Both the position numbers and the translations under genes were made by a program. Positions 17,084-25,101 of a stretch of 64,000 bases of DNA are shown one piece after another. Source of the stretch: Gilichinskyi gelida (GTDB lineage: Bacteria > Acidobacteriota > Thermoanaerobaculia > Gp7-AA8); NCBI GenBank assembly GCA_038040385.1, contig JBBPII010000007.1:1-64000 (forward strand), in the 5' to 3' direction. The notes beneath the pieces are model-generated. The model was not told the origin of the DNA. It saw only the letters and a list, made by a program, of their open reading frames with translations, and ran no database searches. Each line of letters opens with the position of its first letter. Positions within the stretch are counted from its first letter, which is position 1.

Positions 17084-17530
17084 TCACTTCATCGACTTCT
17101 GCTCGACGATGTCGTTCTTGAAGCTGGAGATCGCGCCGAGGACTTCGTTCTTTTCCTTCTCCGGCACCTTGAACTTGTCGAGGGTCGCCGTCAGGTGGCC
17201 CACCGCCGCGTTCCAGTCCGCCTCGCTGATCCCCATGCCCTGATGGGCGGCCTTCATGTCGCGGCCGATGTAGACGCACGGCCCGCCGGTCGCCGCGCAG
17301 AGCTGGTCGACCAGCAGCTGCCGGATCTTGCCGAGCGAGTCCTTGCTGTGCCCGGCGAAGAAGCGCGCCAGGTTCTTGTCAGTAGCCATGCGGCCGATGA
17401 AGTCGTCGGTCACCGCGGCCAAGGCGTCGTATCCGCCGAGCCGGACGTAGAGCGATTTCTGCGTCGCGTCGGCGGCTAGCGCGGACGTGACGAGAATCGA
17501 GCACACCAGGAGCATCCCCAGTCGTTTCAT
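17084..17530 (-). CDS. Secreted group 1 truncated haemoglobin
   Basis: A 148-residue protein: signal peptide MKRLGMLLVCSILVTSALAA, then a truncated-globin domain starting SLYVRLGGYDALAAVTDDF, with the helix E/F region and the proximal histidine H96 in MKAAHQGMGISEADW. The mature size (about 125 residues) fits a TrHb1 domain. These globins bind O2 or NO; export would place it in the periplasm, possibly as an NO or O2 scavenger. A strong AAAGGAGG precedes the ATG. Confidence 0.85.
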   Translation of the reverse strand: MKRLGMLLVCSILVTSALAADATQKSLYVRLGGYDALAAVTDDFIGRMATDKNLARFFAGHSKDSLGKIRQLLVDQLCAATGGPCVYIGRDMKAAHQGMGISEADWNAAVGHLTATLDKFKVPEKEKNEVLGAISSFKNDIVEQKSMK

Positions 17531-17589
17531 CAATGCATCCTCCTTTGTTGCGATGATACGGGCGGGAGGGCGCGGCGGATTGGAGGCGG

Positions 17590-17623
17590 GTTGCGAGTTG
17601 CCAGTTGCGAGTTGCACGTTGCC
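17590..17623. repeat. GTTGC-unit repeat (family C, copy 1)
   Basis: Tandem units GTTGCGAGTTGCCAGTTGC and GTTGCACGTTGCC. The related longer inverted copy is at 18035-18104. It lies in the divergent gap upstream of the DUF6265 gene. Confidence 0.65.
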
Positions 17624-17638
17624 TGAGACAATCGCGGC

Positions 17639-18036
17639 ATGCGAATGCTTGCGATTCTCCTGTTTCCCGTCTGGATGGCGGGTTCGTGGCGCGGGACCGT
17701 CGACGGCGTGAGGACGGAAGAGCACTGGACCTCCGCCGACGGCGACGTGATGCTCGGTGTGCACCGCGACGTCCGTCCCGGCGGGAAGGTGTCGTTCGAG
17801 TTCGCCCGCATCGAGAAGAAGGACGGCACGCTGGTCTATCAGGCCATGCCGGGCGGGCGGCCACGCCCTTCACGCTGAAGGAGTCGTCGGCGCAGCGCGC
17901 GGTGTTCGAGAACCTCGAGCACGACTTTCCGCAGCGGATCATCTACTGGCGGGAGTCGAAGCGGCTCTGCGCGCGGGTCGAAGGCACCATCGGCGGGAAG
18001 GTCGAAGCGGAGCAATGGTGCTGGGATAAGTTTTGA
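17639..18036 (+). pseudogene. DUF6265 protein gene with one frameshift
   Basis: Two frames together give one DUF6265-like protein of about 132 residues. Frame 1 starts at 17639 with a signal-peptide-like segment, then WMAGSWRGTVDG, EEHWTSADGDVMLGVHRDV and FEFARIEKKDG. Frame 2 continues TPFTLKESSAQRAVFENLEH, DFPQRIIYWRES and EGTIGGKVEAEQW. One missing base near 17861-17863 (inside GGCGGGCGGCC) explains the break, since adding one restores the family order. The terminal TGA touches the neighbouring repeat. A sequencing or assembly slip in a G/C run is as likely as real decay. Confidence 0.7.
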
Positions 18037-18104
18037 GTTGCCCGTTGCAGGTTGCCAGTTGCCGGCTCTAGCCTGGCAACGGGTAACTGGCAACTGGCAA
18101 CTCG
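18035..18104. repeat. GTTGC-unit inverted repeat (family C, copy 2)
   Basis: The left half reads GTTGCAGGTTGCCAGTTGCC and the right half GGCAACGGGTAACTGGCAAC, a hairpin built from short units. The right half is translated as the last residues of the ketosynthase gene and supplies its stop. Confidence 0.8.
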
Positions 18105-19693
18105 TCCGGCAGGTGCTCCTCGACGAACGCCGGGTCCCACGGGCGGCTGATGACGCAGGAGTTGATGCCGCCGACGCCCATGCTCAGCTTTCCGGTATAG
18201 CCGCGGTCGACCTCGCAGCCGTCGACCTGCACGAATTTCGCGTCGTGCACTTTCACGTCGGCGTGCAGCTCGCCCTCGGTCAGCGGAACTCCGTAGATTC
18301 GCCCCTTGGCCACGCCGAGGTGTTGGGCGGTCAGCTCCCACCCGCCGCCGACCGACATGCCGTGGCCGAAGGTTCCCTTGCGCGCGGTGAAGAGGACGTC
18401 GGGGTGCAGCATCTCCAGCGAGTGCTCGATCTCCGTCGCGTCGCCGGGAGTCGCGGTGGCGTGCATGTCCCAGGTGGTGACGTCGGTGGCCTGCAGTTCC
18501 TTCATCGCCGCGCGAATGGCCATCTGCGGCCCGTCCTTCGACGGCGTGATGATGTGATGGGCGTCCGACGAGGCGCCGATGCCGACGACTTCCAGCCCGA
18601 CGGGGCGGAAGCCGTGCGCCATCATCTCCACGGCGTCGCCGACGATCCACACACACGCGCCGCCGGCGACATGTGTCCCCTTGAGGGCGGTCATGGGGCG
18701 TGAGACATCGGCGTCGGCGGAGAGGACGTTGGCGTTGTAGAACGCGGAGAGGACCAGCGGGTGCGGCGGGGGATCGCACATCCCGATGACCACCGCCTTG
18801 GCCTCGCCGGAGTTGATGGCGTCCGCGGCCATCTTCGCGGCGATGCCGAACGACGCGCAAGCCGCCACCGGCGCGATCGCCGGCCCGGTGATCTTGCCGA
18901 TCATGGAGATCTGCGCCGCGGGGATGTTGGCGATGTTCCACAGCAGGTTCGGCGACACGCTGGCCCACGGCTCGTCGGGGCAGCCCCACTTCTTGTTCAG
19001 CGCGCGGATCTTGTTCAGTTTCTGTCGGATGATGGTCAGCTTCGCCGAGCCCGACGACGCCGGCACCGGCTCCCCCTGTATGGCCGCCGCTTCGGCCAGG
19101 TACTGCTGCAGCCCGTCGCTCTTTGCTGCCCAGAAGCTCTCCCAGGCATGTTTCGCGTCGATCCAGTCTTCAGAGCCGACCGGAAACTCTTCGGGGTCGC
19201 GCGGCGCGGCGGGATCGCGGCTGCCGTCGACGTGCCCGCGCAGCGGCGCGCAGCGCTCCGGCGCCGCCCAGAACTCGTTCCAGCGCCGCATGGCGCGGTC
19301 GAGAACGATGGACTGCTCGTCGATCACGCCGATGTCGCCGATGCCGGTGCCGACGTACACGTGGCACCTCTGCCCGAGCGATTGCAGGTACTCCTCGATG
19401 CCGCGGTTCTGTCCGAGCGACTGGATGAACGCGCCGATGGCGTACTTCACCATCGGCCCCATCTTGTCGTCGAGCTGCGAGAACTTGGCGGGGGGGAATC
19501 GCTCGCCGAACCAGCCGTGATAGGTTTCGAAGTCGAACTCGGGGTAGCCGACGAGGAAATTCGAGGGTCCGTACTCGCGAAAGGGCGTCAGCCAGCTTCC
19601 CGCCCCTTCCAGATTCCGCTCGAAGACGTCGATGTTGGGGGACTTCGGCGCCACGACGCCCCAACCGAACACTCCGATCCGCTTCCGCGTCAT
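18068..19693 (-). CDS. Beta-ketoacyl synthase, enlarged KAS family
   Basis: A 541-residue thiolase-fold ketosynthase. The Cys-His-His triad is visible: C279 in APVAACASFG, H411 in DMHATATPGDATE and H444 in GTFGHGMSVGG. The glycine-rich end GVGGINSC is also present. It is about 130 residues longer than FabF; the extra sequence lies mainly at residues 130-245, between the N-terminal core and the active Cys. No ACP or other fatty-acid gene is adjacent, so its pathway is unknown. The last 12 residues (DELPVASYPLPG) are encoded by a dispersed repeat. TACAAT lies 8 nt before the ATG. Confidence 0.85.
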   Translation of the reverse strand: MTRKRIGVFGWGVVAPKSPNIDVFERNLEGAGSWLTPFREYGPSNFLVGYPEFDFETYHGWFGERFPPAKFSQLDDKMGPMVKYAIGAFIQSLGQNRGIEEYLQSLGQRCHVYVGTGIGDIGVIDEQSIVLDRAMRRWNEFWAAPERCAPLRGHVDGSRDPAAPRDPEEFPVGSEDWIDAKHAWESFWAAKSDGLQQYLAEAAAIQGEPVPASSGSAKLTIIRQKLNKIRALNKKWGCPDEPWASVSPNLLWNIANIPAAQISMIGKITGPAIAPVAACASFGIAAKMAADAINSGEAKAVVIGMCDPPPHPLVLSAFYNANVLSADADVSRPMTALKGTHVAGGACVWIVGDAVEMMAHGFRPVGLEVVGIGASSDAHHIITPSKDGPQMAIRAAMKELQATDVTTWDMHATATPGDATEIEHSLEMLHPDVLFTARKGTFGHGMSVGGGWELTAQHLGVAKGRIYGVPLTEGELHADVKVHDAKFVQVDGCEVDRGYTGKLSMGVGGINSCVISRPWDPAFVEEHLPDELPVASYPLPG

Positions 19694-19701
19694 GGCGGCG
19701 C

Positions 19702-19707
19702 ATTGTA
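19702..19707 (-). promoter_or_regulatory. -10 element of a probable leaderless promoter
   Basis: On the minus strand, TACAAT lies 8 nt before the ketosynthase ATG at 19693. Confidence 0.45.
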
Positions 19708-19744
19708 GCGAATCCTGTCAGGGAACTTGCATGAGGCGATTCAC

Positions 19745-20011
19745 GTGACTCCAATCCGGAAATTGTTGCTGATCACTGGCTTACCGCTCGTTCTCCTGGC
19801 GTGCCGCGGCAGGGAAGGCGCCGCGCAGGGCGCGCAGACGACGCAGACCATCGCACCGGCCGCCGCCAAGCCCGCCCCCGAGGACAACGAGGCGCTGACG
19901 CAGACCGTCGACATCGAGGACAGCCGCTCCGAGGCGGAGGGAGGCGTGCTCGCGTCACCGCCGCCGGCGAAGAAGGCGCCAGCGCCCCCTCCCGTCAAAA
20001 AGAAAAAGTAG
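19745..20011 (+). CDS. Small lipoprotein
   Basis: About 88 residues from the GTG at 19745: RKLLLITGLPLVLLAC forms a lipoprotein signal with lipobox LLAC, so it should be lipidated and membrane-anchored. The rest is Ala/Pro/Lys-rich, with acidic VDIEDSRSEAEGG in the middle and a basic end PPPVKKKK. No family is recognised. A TTG at 19727 would extend it by six residues. The next gene begins directly after the stop. Confidence 0.6.
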   Translation: MTPIRKLLLITGLPLVLLACRGREGAAQGAQTTQTIAPAAAKPAPEDNEALTQTVDIEDSRSEAEGGVLASPPPAKKAPAPPPVKKKK

Positions 20012-20935
20012 TTGAATTACGAACCACTCATCGAGCGCGACCTTGCCGCCATCCCGCGCGCGGTCCTCGAATTTCGCGACGCGCACGGTTCCGAGGAGAC
20101 GTGGAAGGCGGTCGCCCGCTTCGCGGTGCTGGCGTACGCGCCGGCGCAGCACGCCAAGCACGCCCTGCTCTGCTGTCTCGCGGCGTGGGAGATCCGCGAG
20201 GCGCTCGGTGAGCGATTCGACGACGCGCTGGTCGAGTGCGCGATCTACGCCGCGACCAGTCGCCAGCCGTGGAGCGAGCCGCCGATCCTCGATCCGCCGT
20301 CCGTCGAGCAGGACCAGCGCGGCGATTGCGATGAACTGCGGGAGGCCGTTCACGCCGCGGATCGATTGCGCGCCGAGCGCTGGCTCGCCAAGCGTTTCAC
20401 CGACGACGACCTCGCCGCCGATTACTTCGCCGTTGCCGCCGACGACTTCGAGGACCTCGGCCACAAGCTGATCGTCGCCAACGCCGCCTGGAAGCTGGCG
20501 AGCCTCCTCGGCGACAAGGGGCGTTACGCAGCGCTGCGGGTGGGGGTGTGGGAGATGGTGGCCTATCGCGGCGAGCGCTATCGCGAGCGGGGTGGGGCGG
20601 TGACAGCGGACATGCTCGCCGACAACATGGTCGCGAGCCACGGCGATCTCGAAAGCGCCCACGCCGTCTTTCTCTTCGACGCGGCACGAGAAACCGGCCA
20701 GGAAAAACGCGTCAGTGACTATCTGGCGACCCTCACCCGGCCTCCGGCCACCCTCTCCCGCTCGGCGGGAGAGGGACGGGGTGAGGGTGTTCCGATTTAC
20801 CGCTACGCCCGCGATTGCGGCGAGTACTTGAAGTCCCACGCCGCAGCCAAACGCCTCGGAATTGACCGTATCATCGCCGCCGCGTGGGAAAACCTCGAGC
20901 AGGGGTCGTCGCTGGAAGCCTTCTCCTTTGCCTGA
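20012..20935 (+). CDS. Protein of unknown function carrying an in-frame palindrome
   Basis: A 307-residue soluble, helix-rich protein that I do not recognise. It begins with TTG immediately after the lipoprotein stop (NYEPLIERDLAAIPRAVLEF) and shows blocks such as HALLCCLAAWEIREALGERF and ERWLAKRFTDDDLAADYFAV. Residues about 240-259 (rich in Arg, Pro, Gly) come from a 60-bp palindromic element whose length is exactly 20 codons; the flanking text reads as continuous protein without it. Its end overlaps the dacB start by 52 bp. It may work with the preceding lipoprotein; this rests only on adjacency. Confidence 0.6.
   Translation: MNYEPLIERDLAAIPRAVLEFRDAHGSEETWKAVARFAVLAYAPAQHAKHALLCCLAAWEIREALGERFDDALVECAIYAATSRQPWSEPPILDPPSVEQDQRGDCDELREAVHAADRLRAERWLAKRFTDDDLAADYFAVAADDFEDLGHKLIVANAAWKLASLLGDKGRYAALRVGVWEMVAYRGERYRERGGAVTADMLADNMVASHGDLESAHAVFLFDAARETGQEKRVSDYLATLTRPPATLSRSAGEGRGEGVPIYRYARDCGEYLKSHAAAKRLGIDRIIAAAWENLEQGSSLEAFSFA
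20729..20788. repeat. In-frame 60-bp palindromic element (family E, copy 1)
   Basis: The outer arms ACCCTCACCC and GGGTGAGGGT enclose inner arms CCCTCTCCCGC and GCGGGAGAGGG. The total of 60 bp is a multiple of three, so the host gene frame is kept. A longer relative lies at 58354-58436 inside the formate dehydrogenase gene. Confidence 0.85.
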
Positions 20936-22251
20936 TCGCCATCCGCGCGGGCGCGCAGCCGCTCGCGGAGCGCATCGCCGCCCTCGCCGCCCGCCCCCCC
21001 TTCGATCGCGCCATCTGGGGCATCGTCGTCGAGGACGAGGGGCGGAGCGTCTACTACGGCCGCAACCCGAACACCCTGCTGATGCCGGCGTCGAACCGCA
21101 AGCTCTTCACCGCCGCGGCGGTCGCGTCGTGCATCGGCTTCGATCATCAGTTCTCCACCGAGCTATGGCTCGACGGCGACGACGTCATCCTCCGCGGCGG
21201 CGGCGACCCCTCCCTCGGCGGACGCTACGCGTTCGATCGCGACGCGGTATTCAAGCCGTTCATCGACGCCCTTCGCACGCGCGGCATCGCGGAGATCAAA
21301 GGCGATGTCGTCGCCGACGCCTCGCTCTTCGACCGATCGATCCTGCCGGCGGGGTGGGAGTGGGACGACCTCTTCTACTACTACGCCGTTCCCGTCGACG
21401 CGCTCGCCTACAACGAGAACGTGGTGGGCGTGATGGTCGACGACTGCGCGAAGCCGGTGATCGCCACCGACCCGAAGTTCATCCCGGCGACGGCGAAGGT
21501 CACCTGCGCCGCCGAGAAAGAGCCGGCGGTGCGCGCGGAGAAGAACAACGCCATCACCATCGAAGGGGAAATGCCGCCGCACCACCAGACCCTCGCCGCG
21601 GTGAGCGATCCGGCGCTTTACACCGGGCAGGCCTTCGCCCACGCGCTGCGGCAGGCGGGGATTCGCGTGCGGGGGAGCGTTCGCGTCAACGGCGTGCCGC
21701 GCGCGTGGAGCGAGCGGATCGCCTCGATTTCGTCGCCTTTCGTGTCCGATCTGCTGGCGGTGGTGTTGAAGCCGAGTCAGAACCTCTATGCCGAGACGCT
21801 TCTGAAGAATCTCTCGGCCGAGGGCCCGCCGGCGTCGTACGCGGCGTCGCTCGATGCCGAGCGGCGTTTCCTCATCGGCGAGGTAGGGCTCGCCGATGGC
21901 GAGTTCCGCTTCCAGGACGGCTCAGGCCTCAGCTCGCACGACCTGGTCACGGCCGGCGCGGTGGTCAAGCTGCTGCGGTGGATGGACCACCCCTCGCGCC
22001 GCGGCGCATGGTGGCAGCTACTCGCCACGCCCGGCGAAGAGGGGACGCTGCGGCGCCGCCTCCTGCCGCTCGCAGCGCGCGTTCGCGGCAAGACGGGGAG
22101 CATCTCCGGGGTGAACTCGCTGAGCGGGATCGTGCGGGGAGCGAACGGCGGGACGCGATACTTCTCGATCGTCCTCAACCATCACCTCGCCGGTTCGGGC
22201 CAGGCGCTGCGGACCATCGACGCCATGGCGTCCGCGATCGCCGACTTTTGA
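20884..22251 (+). CDS. dacB: D-alanyl-D-alanine carboxypeptidase / PBP4 (peptidase S13)
   Basis: A 455-residue penicillin-binding protein of the S13 family. The signal peptide ends near AGAQ. The catalytic motifs are all present: SNRK (S70-K73) in MPASNRKLFTAA, SQN in KPSQNLYAE (about residue 298) and KTG in GKTGSISGV (about residue 403). It cleaves the terminal D-Ala or cross-bridges of peptidoglycan in the periplasm. The GTG start at 20884 overlaps the upstream gene by 52 bp and is needed for the signal peptide. Length is normal for the family. Confidence 0.9.
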   Translation: MGKPRAGVVAGSLLLCLIAIRAGAQPLAERIAALAARPPFDRAIWGIVVEDEGRSVYYGRNPNTLLMPASNRKLFTAAAVASCIGFDHQFSTELWLDGDDVILRGGGDPSLGGRYAFDRDAVFKPFIDALRTRGIAEIKGDVVADASLFDRSILPAGWEWDDLFYYYAVPVDALAYNENVVGVMVDDCAKPVIATDPKFIPATAKVTCAAEKEPAVRAEKNNAITIEGEMPPHHQTLAAVSDPALYTGQAFAHALRQAGIRVRGSVRVNGVPRAWSERIASISSPFVSDLLAVVLKPSQNLYAETLLKNLSAEGPPASYAASLDAERRFLIGEVGLADGEFRFQDGSGLSSHDLVTAGAVVKLLRWMDHPSRRGAWWQLLATPGEEGTLRRRLLPLAARVRGKTGSISGVNSLSGIVRGANGGTRYFSIVLNHHLAGSGQALRTIDAMASAIADF

Positions 22252-22254
22252 GCG

Positions 22255-22548
22255 TTACGCGATGAGCTGCGAGAACTCGCGGACGATCTTGCGCAGCCGC
22301 TCGACGTAAAGCGGGTCGGCGGCCATGCGGCGCCGGAACTGCTGCGCCACCGGCATCTCCCGCTGCCGCTCTTCCGGCGTGCCGTTCTCGTCGAGGAATT
22401 CGATCCACTTCTGGGGATCGCCGTCGAAGAGGGCGACGAGCATGTGGGCCCGCGCGAAGTTCGCGACGAGTTGGGAGAGGTTGGTGGTGTCGACCCAGTC
22501 GTATGTTTCCAGTGCGCTCACGTCGGCTGGATTATGCCACACATCCAT
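22255..22548 (-). CDS. Small conserved-looking protein, unknown function
   Basis: A 97-residue acidic protein starting MDVWHNPADVSALETYDWVD, with FARAHMLVALFDGDPQKWIEF in the middle and a helical C-terminus. There is no signal peptide or known domain. It starts 14 bp after the zinc-ribbon gene stop and is convergent with dacB, 3 bp apart. Codon choice resembles genuine genes here. Function unknown. Confidence 0.55.
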   Translation of the reverse strand: MDVWHNPADVSALETYDWVDTTNLSQLVANFARAHMLVALFDGDPQKWIEFLDENGTPEERQREMPVAQQFRRRMAADPLYVERLRKIVREFSQLIA

Positions 22549-22562
22549 CTCGACATATCAGG

Positions 22563-22961
22563 TCATTTACCGATCTTCGCCAACTCCGGCTTTCCGGTCC
22601 ACGAACCGTACGACAGGCAGCGGGTGCAGGTGAAGGTGTAGGCGTTGACGCCGGTCTCCCGGTTCTCGACCGTGGCGATCTCCAGAATGGCCTGGCAGCG
22701 GTAGCAGAGGATGGCGTCGCCGCGCTGCATGCTCTCCACGAAGCCTTCCACCTGCTGGTCCTGAAACTCGATCTGCTTCGGGCGTTGCGGCAGGGCGATG
22801 GTCTCTTTTCCCTGCGGACAGGTGAGGATGACATGGTCGGCGAAGGTGGTCTGGACGAAGGTCCCCGCCATGTTCACGCCGGGATGCTTCGGGCAGGGGA
22901 TGGCCCGCCCCGCCCAATACGCCCGCGCCAACTCGCGCCGCTGTTCGACTTCGCTCGGCAT
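22563..22961 (-). CDS. Zinc-ribbon-like protein of unknown function
   Basis: A 132-residue protein with two Cys-rich parts: PCPKHPGVNM and LTCPQGKE in the N-terminal half, then CYRCQ (about 87-90) and CTRCLSYG (about 112-115). The paired CxxC motifs suggest one zinc ribbon. The start ATG at 22959-22961 follows a TACAAT by 13 nt. I do not recognise the family. Its upstream region is an inverted repeat of family D. Confidence 0.55.
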   Translation of the reverse strand: MPSEVEQRRELARAYWAGRAIPCPKHPGVNMAGTFVQTTFADHVILTCPQGKETIALPQRPKQIEFQDQQVEGFVESMQRGDAILCYRCQAILEIATVENRETGVNAYTFTCTRCLSYGSWTGKPELAKIGK

Positions 22962-22982
22962 TTTTGCGGCGCGGATTGTACC

Positions 22983-23068
22983 GTCATCCTGACCCTGAGC
23001 AGAGCGAAGGGGAAGGATCTCCTCCACGCAACCTGAGATCCTTCGCCGTCTTCGCGGCTCAGGATGAC
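22983..23068. repeat. Dispersed inverted repeat, family D copy 2
   Basis: The ends are GTCATCCTGA and GGCTCAGGATGAC, and the inside contains GCGAAGGGGAAGGATCT and GATCCTTCGCCGTCTTCGC arms. It lies upstream of the zinc-ribbon gene, and its right end supplies the stop codon of the dipeptidase gene. Confidence 0.85.
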
Positions 23069-24189
23069 GGGGCCGCGGCCCCCGCCTCCACCTGCTCGAA
23101 CACCCGCATGAAGTTCCCGCCCAGGATCTTCTCCACGTCCCCCTCGGAAACGCCGCGCTCGAGGAGGCGGGCGGTGACGAGAGGCATGGCGGCGGCGGTC
23201 TGCAAGTCCTGGGGGAGGGAGGGGACGCCGTCGAAGTCGCTGCCGATGCCGACGTGGTCGACGCCGGCCACTTCCGCGGCGTGGATGATGTGGTCGATGG
23301 CATCGTCGAACTTCGCCACCGGCGCGCCGAGCTCGTTGAACCACGTCAGGAAGTCGTCCCAGTCGGTGGCGTCGTTCGGCAGCTCCTCGGTGCCGCCCGC
23401 GGCGTCGCGGGTCTTGACCCGCTTCTGCGCCCGCATGATCACCTCGGCCACCCCGTCGTTCACGAAGGCGGAGAAGAAGTTGATCATGCATACCCCGCCG
23501 TTGCGGGCCACGGTGCGGAGCATGTCGTCGGTCATGTTGCGGGGGTGGCGGCAGAGCGCGCGGCAGGACGAATGCGTAGCCACCAGCGGGACGCGGGTGG
23601 TCTCGACGGCCTGATCGAAGGCCTGATCGGAGACGTGGGAGATGTCGACGATCATGCCGAGGTCGTTCATGGCGCGGACCACCTCGCGTCCGAAGGCGGT
23701 CAGCCCGCCGTGCCGCCCCTGATCGCCCGAGGAGTCGCACCAGTTGTTGGTGTTCACGTGGGTGAGGGTCATGTAGCGCGCGCCGCGGCGGTAGAACTCG
23801 CGCAGCGTGATGAGAGAGTCCTCGATGGCGTGGCCCCCTTCGACGCCGATCAGGATGGCGATGCGGCCGTCGCGCTTGGCGGCGCGGATTCCGTGCGAGT
23901 CGGTGCAGTGGGTCAGCACGTTCCCATGCCGCGCGACCTCGGACTCGATGAGGTCGATCAGCCGGTGGGCGAACTGCGCGGCGCCGCGCCCGGCGTAGAA
24001 CGGCGGCACATACGCGGCGAAGAACGAGGCGGTGATGCCGCTCTCGCGCAGGGTCCGCAGGTCGAGTTGCGCCTCGGGGTCGTGCTCGTCGAGGTGCACG
24101 TTGTGCCGCAGCATGCGGTACGGCGTGTCGCAGTGGCCGTCGACGATGATGGCGCGGCGGTGCACGTCACTCGTTGAAGTATTGGTCAA
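23059..24189 (-). CDS. Membrane/renal-type dipeptidase (peptidase M19)
   Basis: A 376-residue dinuclear zinc dipeptidase. Family motifs in order: VDGHCDTPYRM (first two ligands), the metal-bridging Glu in GVEGGHAIED, IVDISHVSD, VATHSSCRALCRHPRN and GIGSDFDGV. No signal peptide is seen, so it is probably cytoplasmic. It cleaves a range of dipeptides. The TTG start at 24189 overlaps the upstream HAD gene by 23 bp; a GTG at 24165 is a fair alternative. The final PSS and the TGA stop come from the right end of a family D repeat. Confidence 0.9.
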   Translation of the reverse strand: MTNTSTSDVHRRAIIVDGHCDTPYRMLRHNVHLDEHDPEAQLDLRTLRESGITASFFAAYVPPFYAGRGAAQFAHRLIDLIESEVARHGNVLTHCTDSHGIRAAKRDGRIAILIGVEGGHAIEDSLITLREFYRRGARYMTLTHVNTNNWCDSSGDQGRHGGLTAFGREVVRAMNDLGMIVDISHVSDQAFDQAVETTRVPLVATHSSCRALCRHPRNMTDDMLRTVARNGGVCMINFFSAFVNDGVAEVIMRAQKRVKTRDAAGGTEELPNDATDWDDFLTWFNELGAPVAKFDDAIDHIIHAAEVAGVDHVGIGSDFDGVPSLPQDLQTAAAMPLVTARLLERGVSEGDVEKILGGNFMRVFEQVEAGAAAPSS

Positions 24190-24739
24190 CCCGATCGATC
24201 TCTCTCAATAGCTCTTCGACGTGGTCGAAGAGGAATTCTGCCTTGCCGAGCAGCCGGTCCTCGAAGCCTCCCGAGCGCACCGCCGCGATGGGGATCGGCG
24301 TGCGGTGCGCGGAGAGGATGTCGTACGGGGTATCGCCGACGGCCAGGGTGCGCGCATCGTCGCTGCCTGTCCGCTCGAGCGCGGCGCGGAAGATCTCCGG
24401 CGATGGCTTGGAGACGTCCACGTCGCCCTTCGACGTCGATGCCGCCAGGAGATCGCCGACGCCGATGAGCTGCGTATAGTACGCGACTTCGTCGGCGTTC
24501 GATGACGAGGCGAACGCCAGTTTCACGCCGCGCGCGTGGAGGGTCTCGAGCACTTCCCGCGCGAACGGAAACACCTCCACCCGCGGCATGTACCGCTCTT
24601 TCCAGAGGCCGGTCCGGTACTCCTGTACCTTCTCTCCGAACCGCCGCATCTCGCGCGCATTGAGCAGATCGGGAACCAGTAGGTCGTTGGAGTCGACGAG
24701 AGTGCCGTCGATGTCGAAGAGGATGGCTTCGAGGAGCAC
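24167..24739 (-). CDS. HAD-superfamily phosphatase (phosphoglycolate-phosphatase-like)
   Basis: About 190 residues from a GTG at 24739. HAD motifs: I in ILFDIDGTLVDSND, II in LAFASSSNADE, the lysine in VSKPSPEIF, and IV in TLAVGDTPYDIL. A helical cap lies between motifs I and II (subfamily IA, like Gph/beta-phosphoglucomutase). The phosphorylated substrate is unknown. Longer upstream readings lack family similarity. The stop overlaps the dipeptidase start, suggesting coupled expression. Confidence 0.8.
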   Translation of the reverse strand: MLLEAILFDIDGTLVDSNDLLVPDLLNAREMRRFGEKVQEYRTGLWKERYMPRVEVFPFAREVLETLHARGVKLAFASSSNADEVAYYTQLIGVGDLLAASTSKGDVDVSKPSPEIFRAALERTGSDDARTLAVGDTPYDILSAHRTPIPIAAVRSGGFEDRLLGKAEFLFDHVEELLREIDRVDQYFNE

Positions 24740-24762
24740 GGATGGGCGGGATAGCAAGATCG

Positions 24763-25101
24763 CTACCGGGGGAGGATGGACTCGAGGCCTTCGATGAGCG
24801 CCGGCACATCTTCCATGACAGTCTTCCAGACTTTGTTGAAATCGATTGCGAAGTACCCGTGAACGAGGCGATTGCGCATATCGCTGATGTCTGTCCATGG
24901 GATTTCCGCATGCGCGAATCTCGTGTCCTGCGACACCTTGGTCGCCGCTTCGCCAATGACGATCAGATTGAATACGATCGATTCCTGAAGATTTACGTCT
25001 GCTTCGAAGCTCTCACGGTTCGTCTCCGCAAGCCGCTGCAATACGCGTCGCGCATACGTGAGCATGTCGAGGAGGTAGACCGAATCAACCCTCTTCGACA
25101 T
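24763..25101 (-). CDS. hepT: HepT-type RNase toxin (DUF86)
   Basis: A 112-residue HEPN protein. The HepT signature RX4HXY is present as RNRLVHGY near residues 77-84, preceded by FNLIVIGEAATKVS, the usual helix. HepT toxins cleave RNA and are neutralised by the paired MntA nucleotidyltransferase, which AMPylates the tyrosine of that motif. The start overlaps the mntA stop by 17 bp, the standard arrangement. Composition is more AT-rich than neighbours, consistent with a mobile toxin-antitoxin module. Confidence 0.85.
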   Translation of the reverse strand: MSKRVDSVYLLDMLTYARRVLQRLAETNRESFEADVNLQESIVFNLIVIGEAATKVSQDTRFAHAEIPWTDISDMRNRLVHGYFAIDFNKVWKTVMEDVPALIEGLESILPR

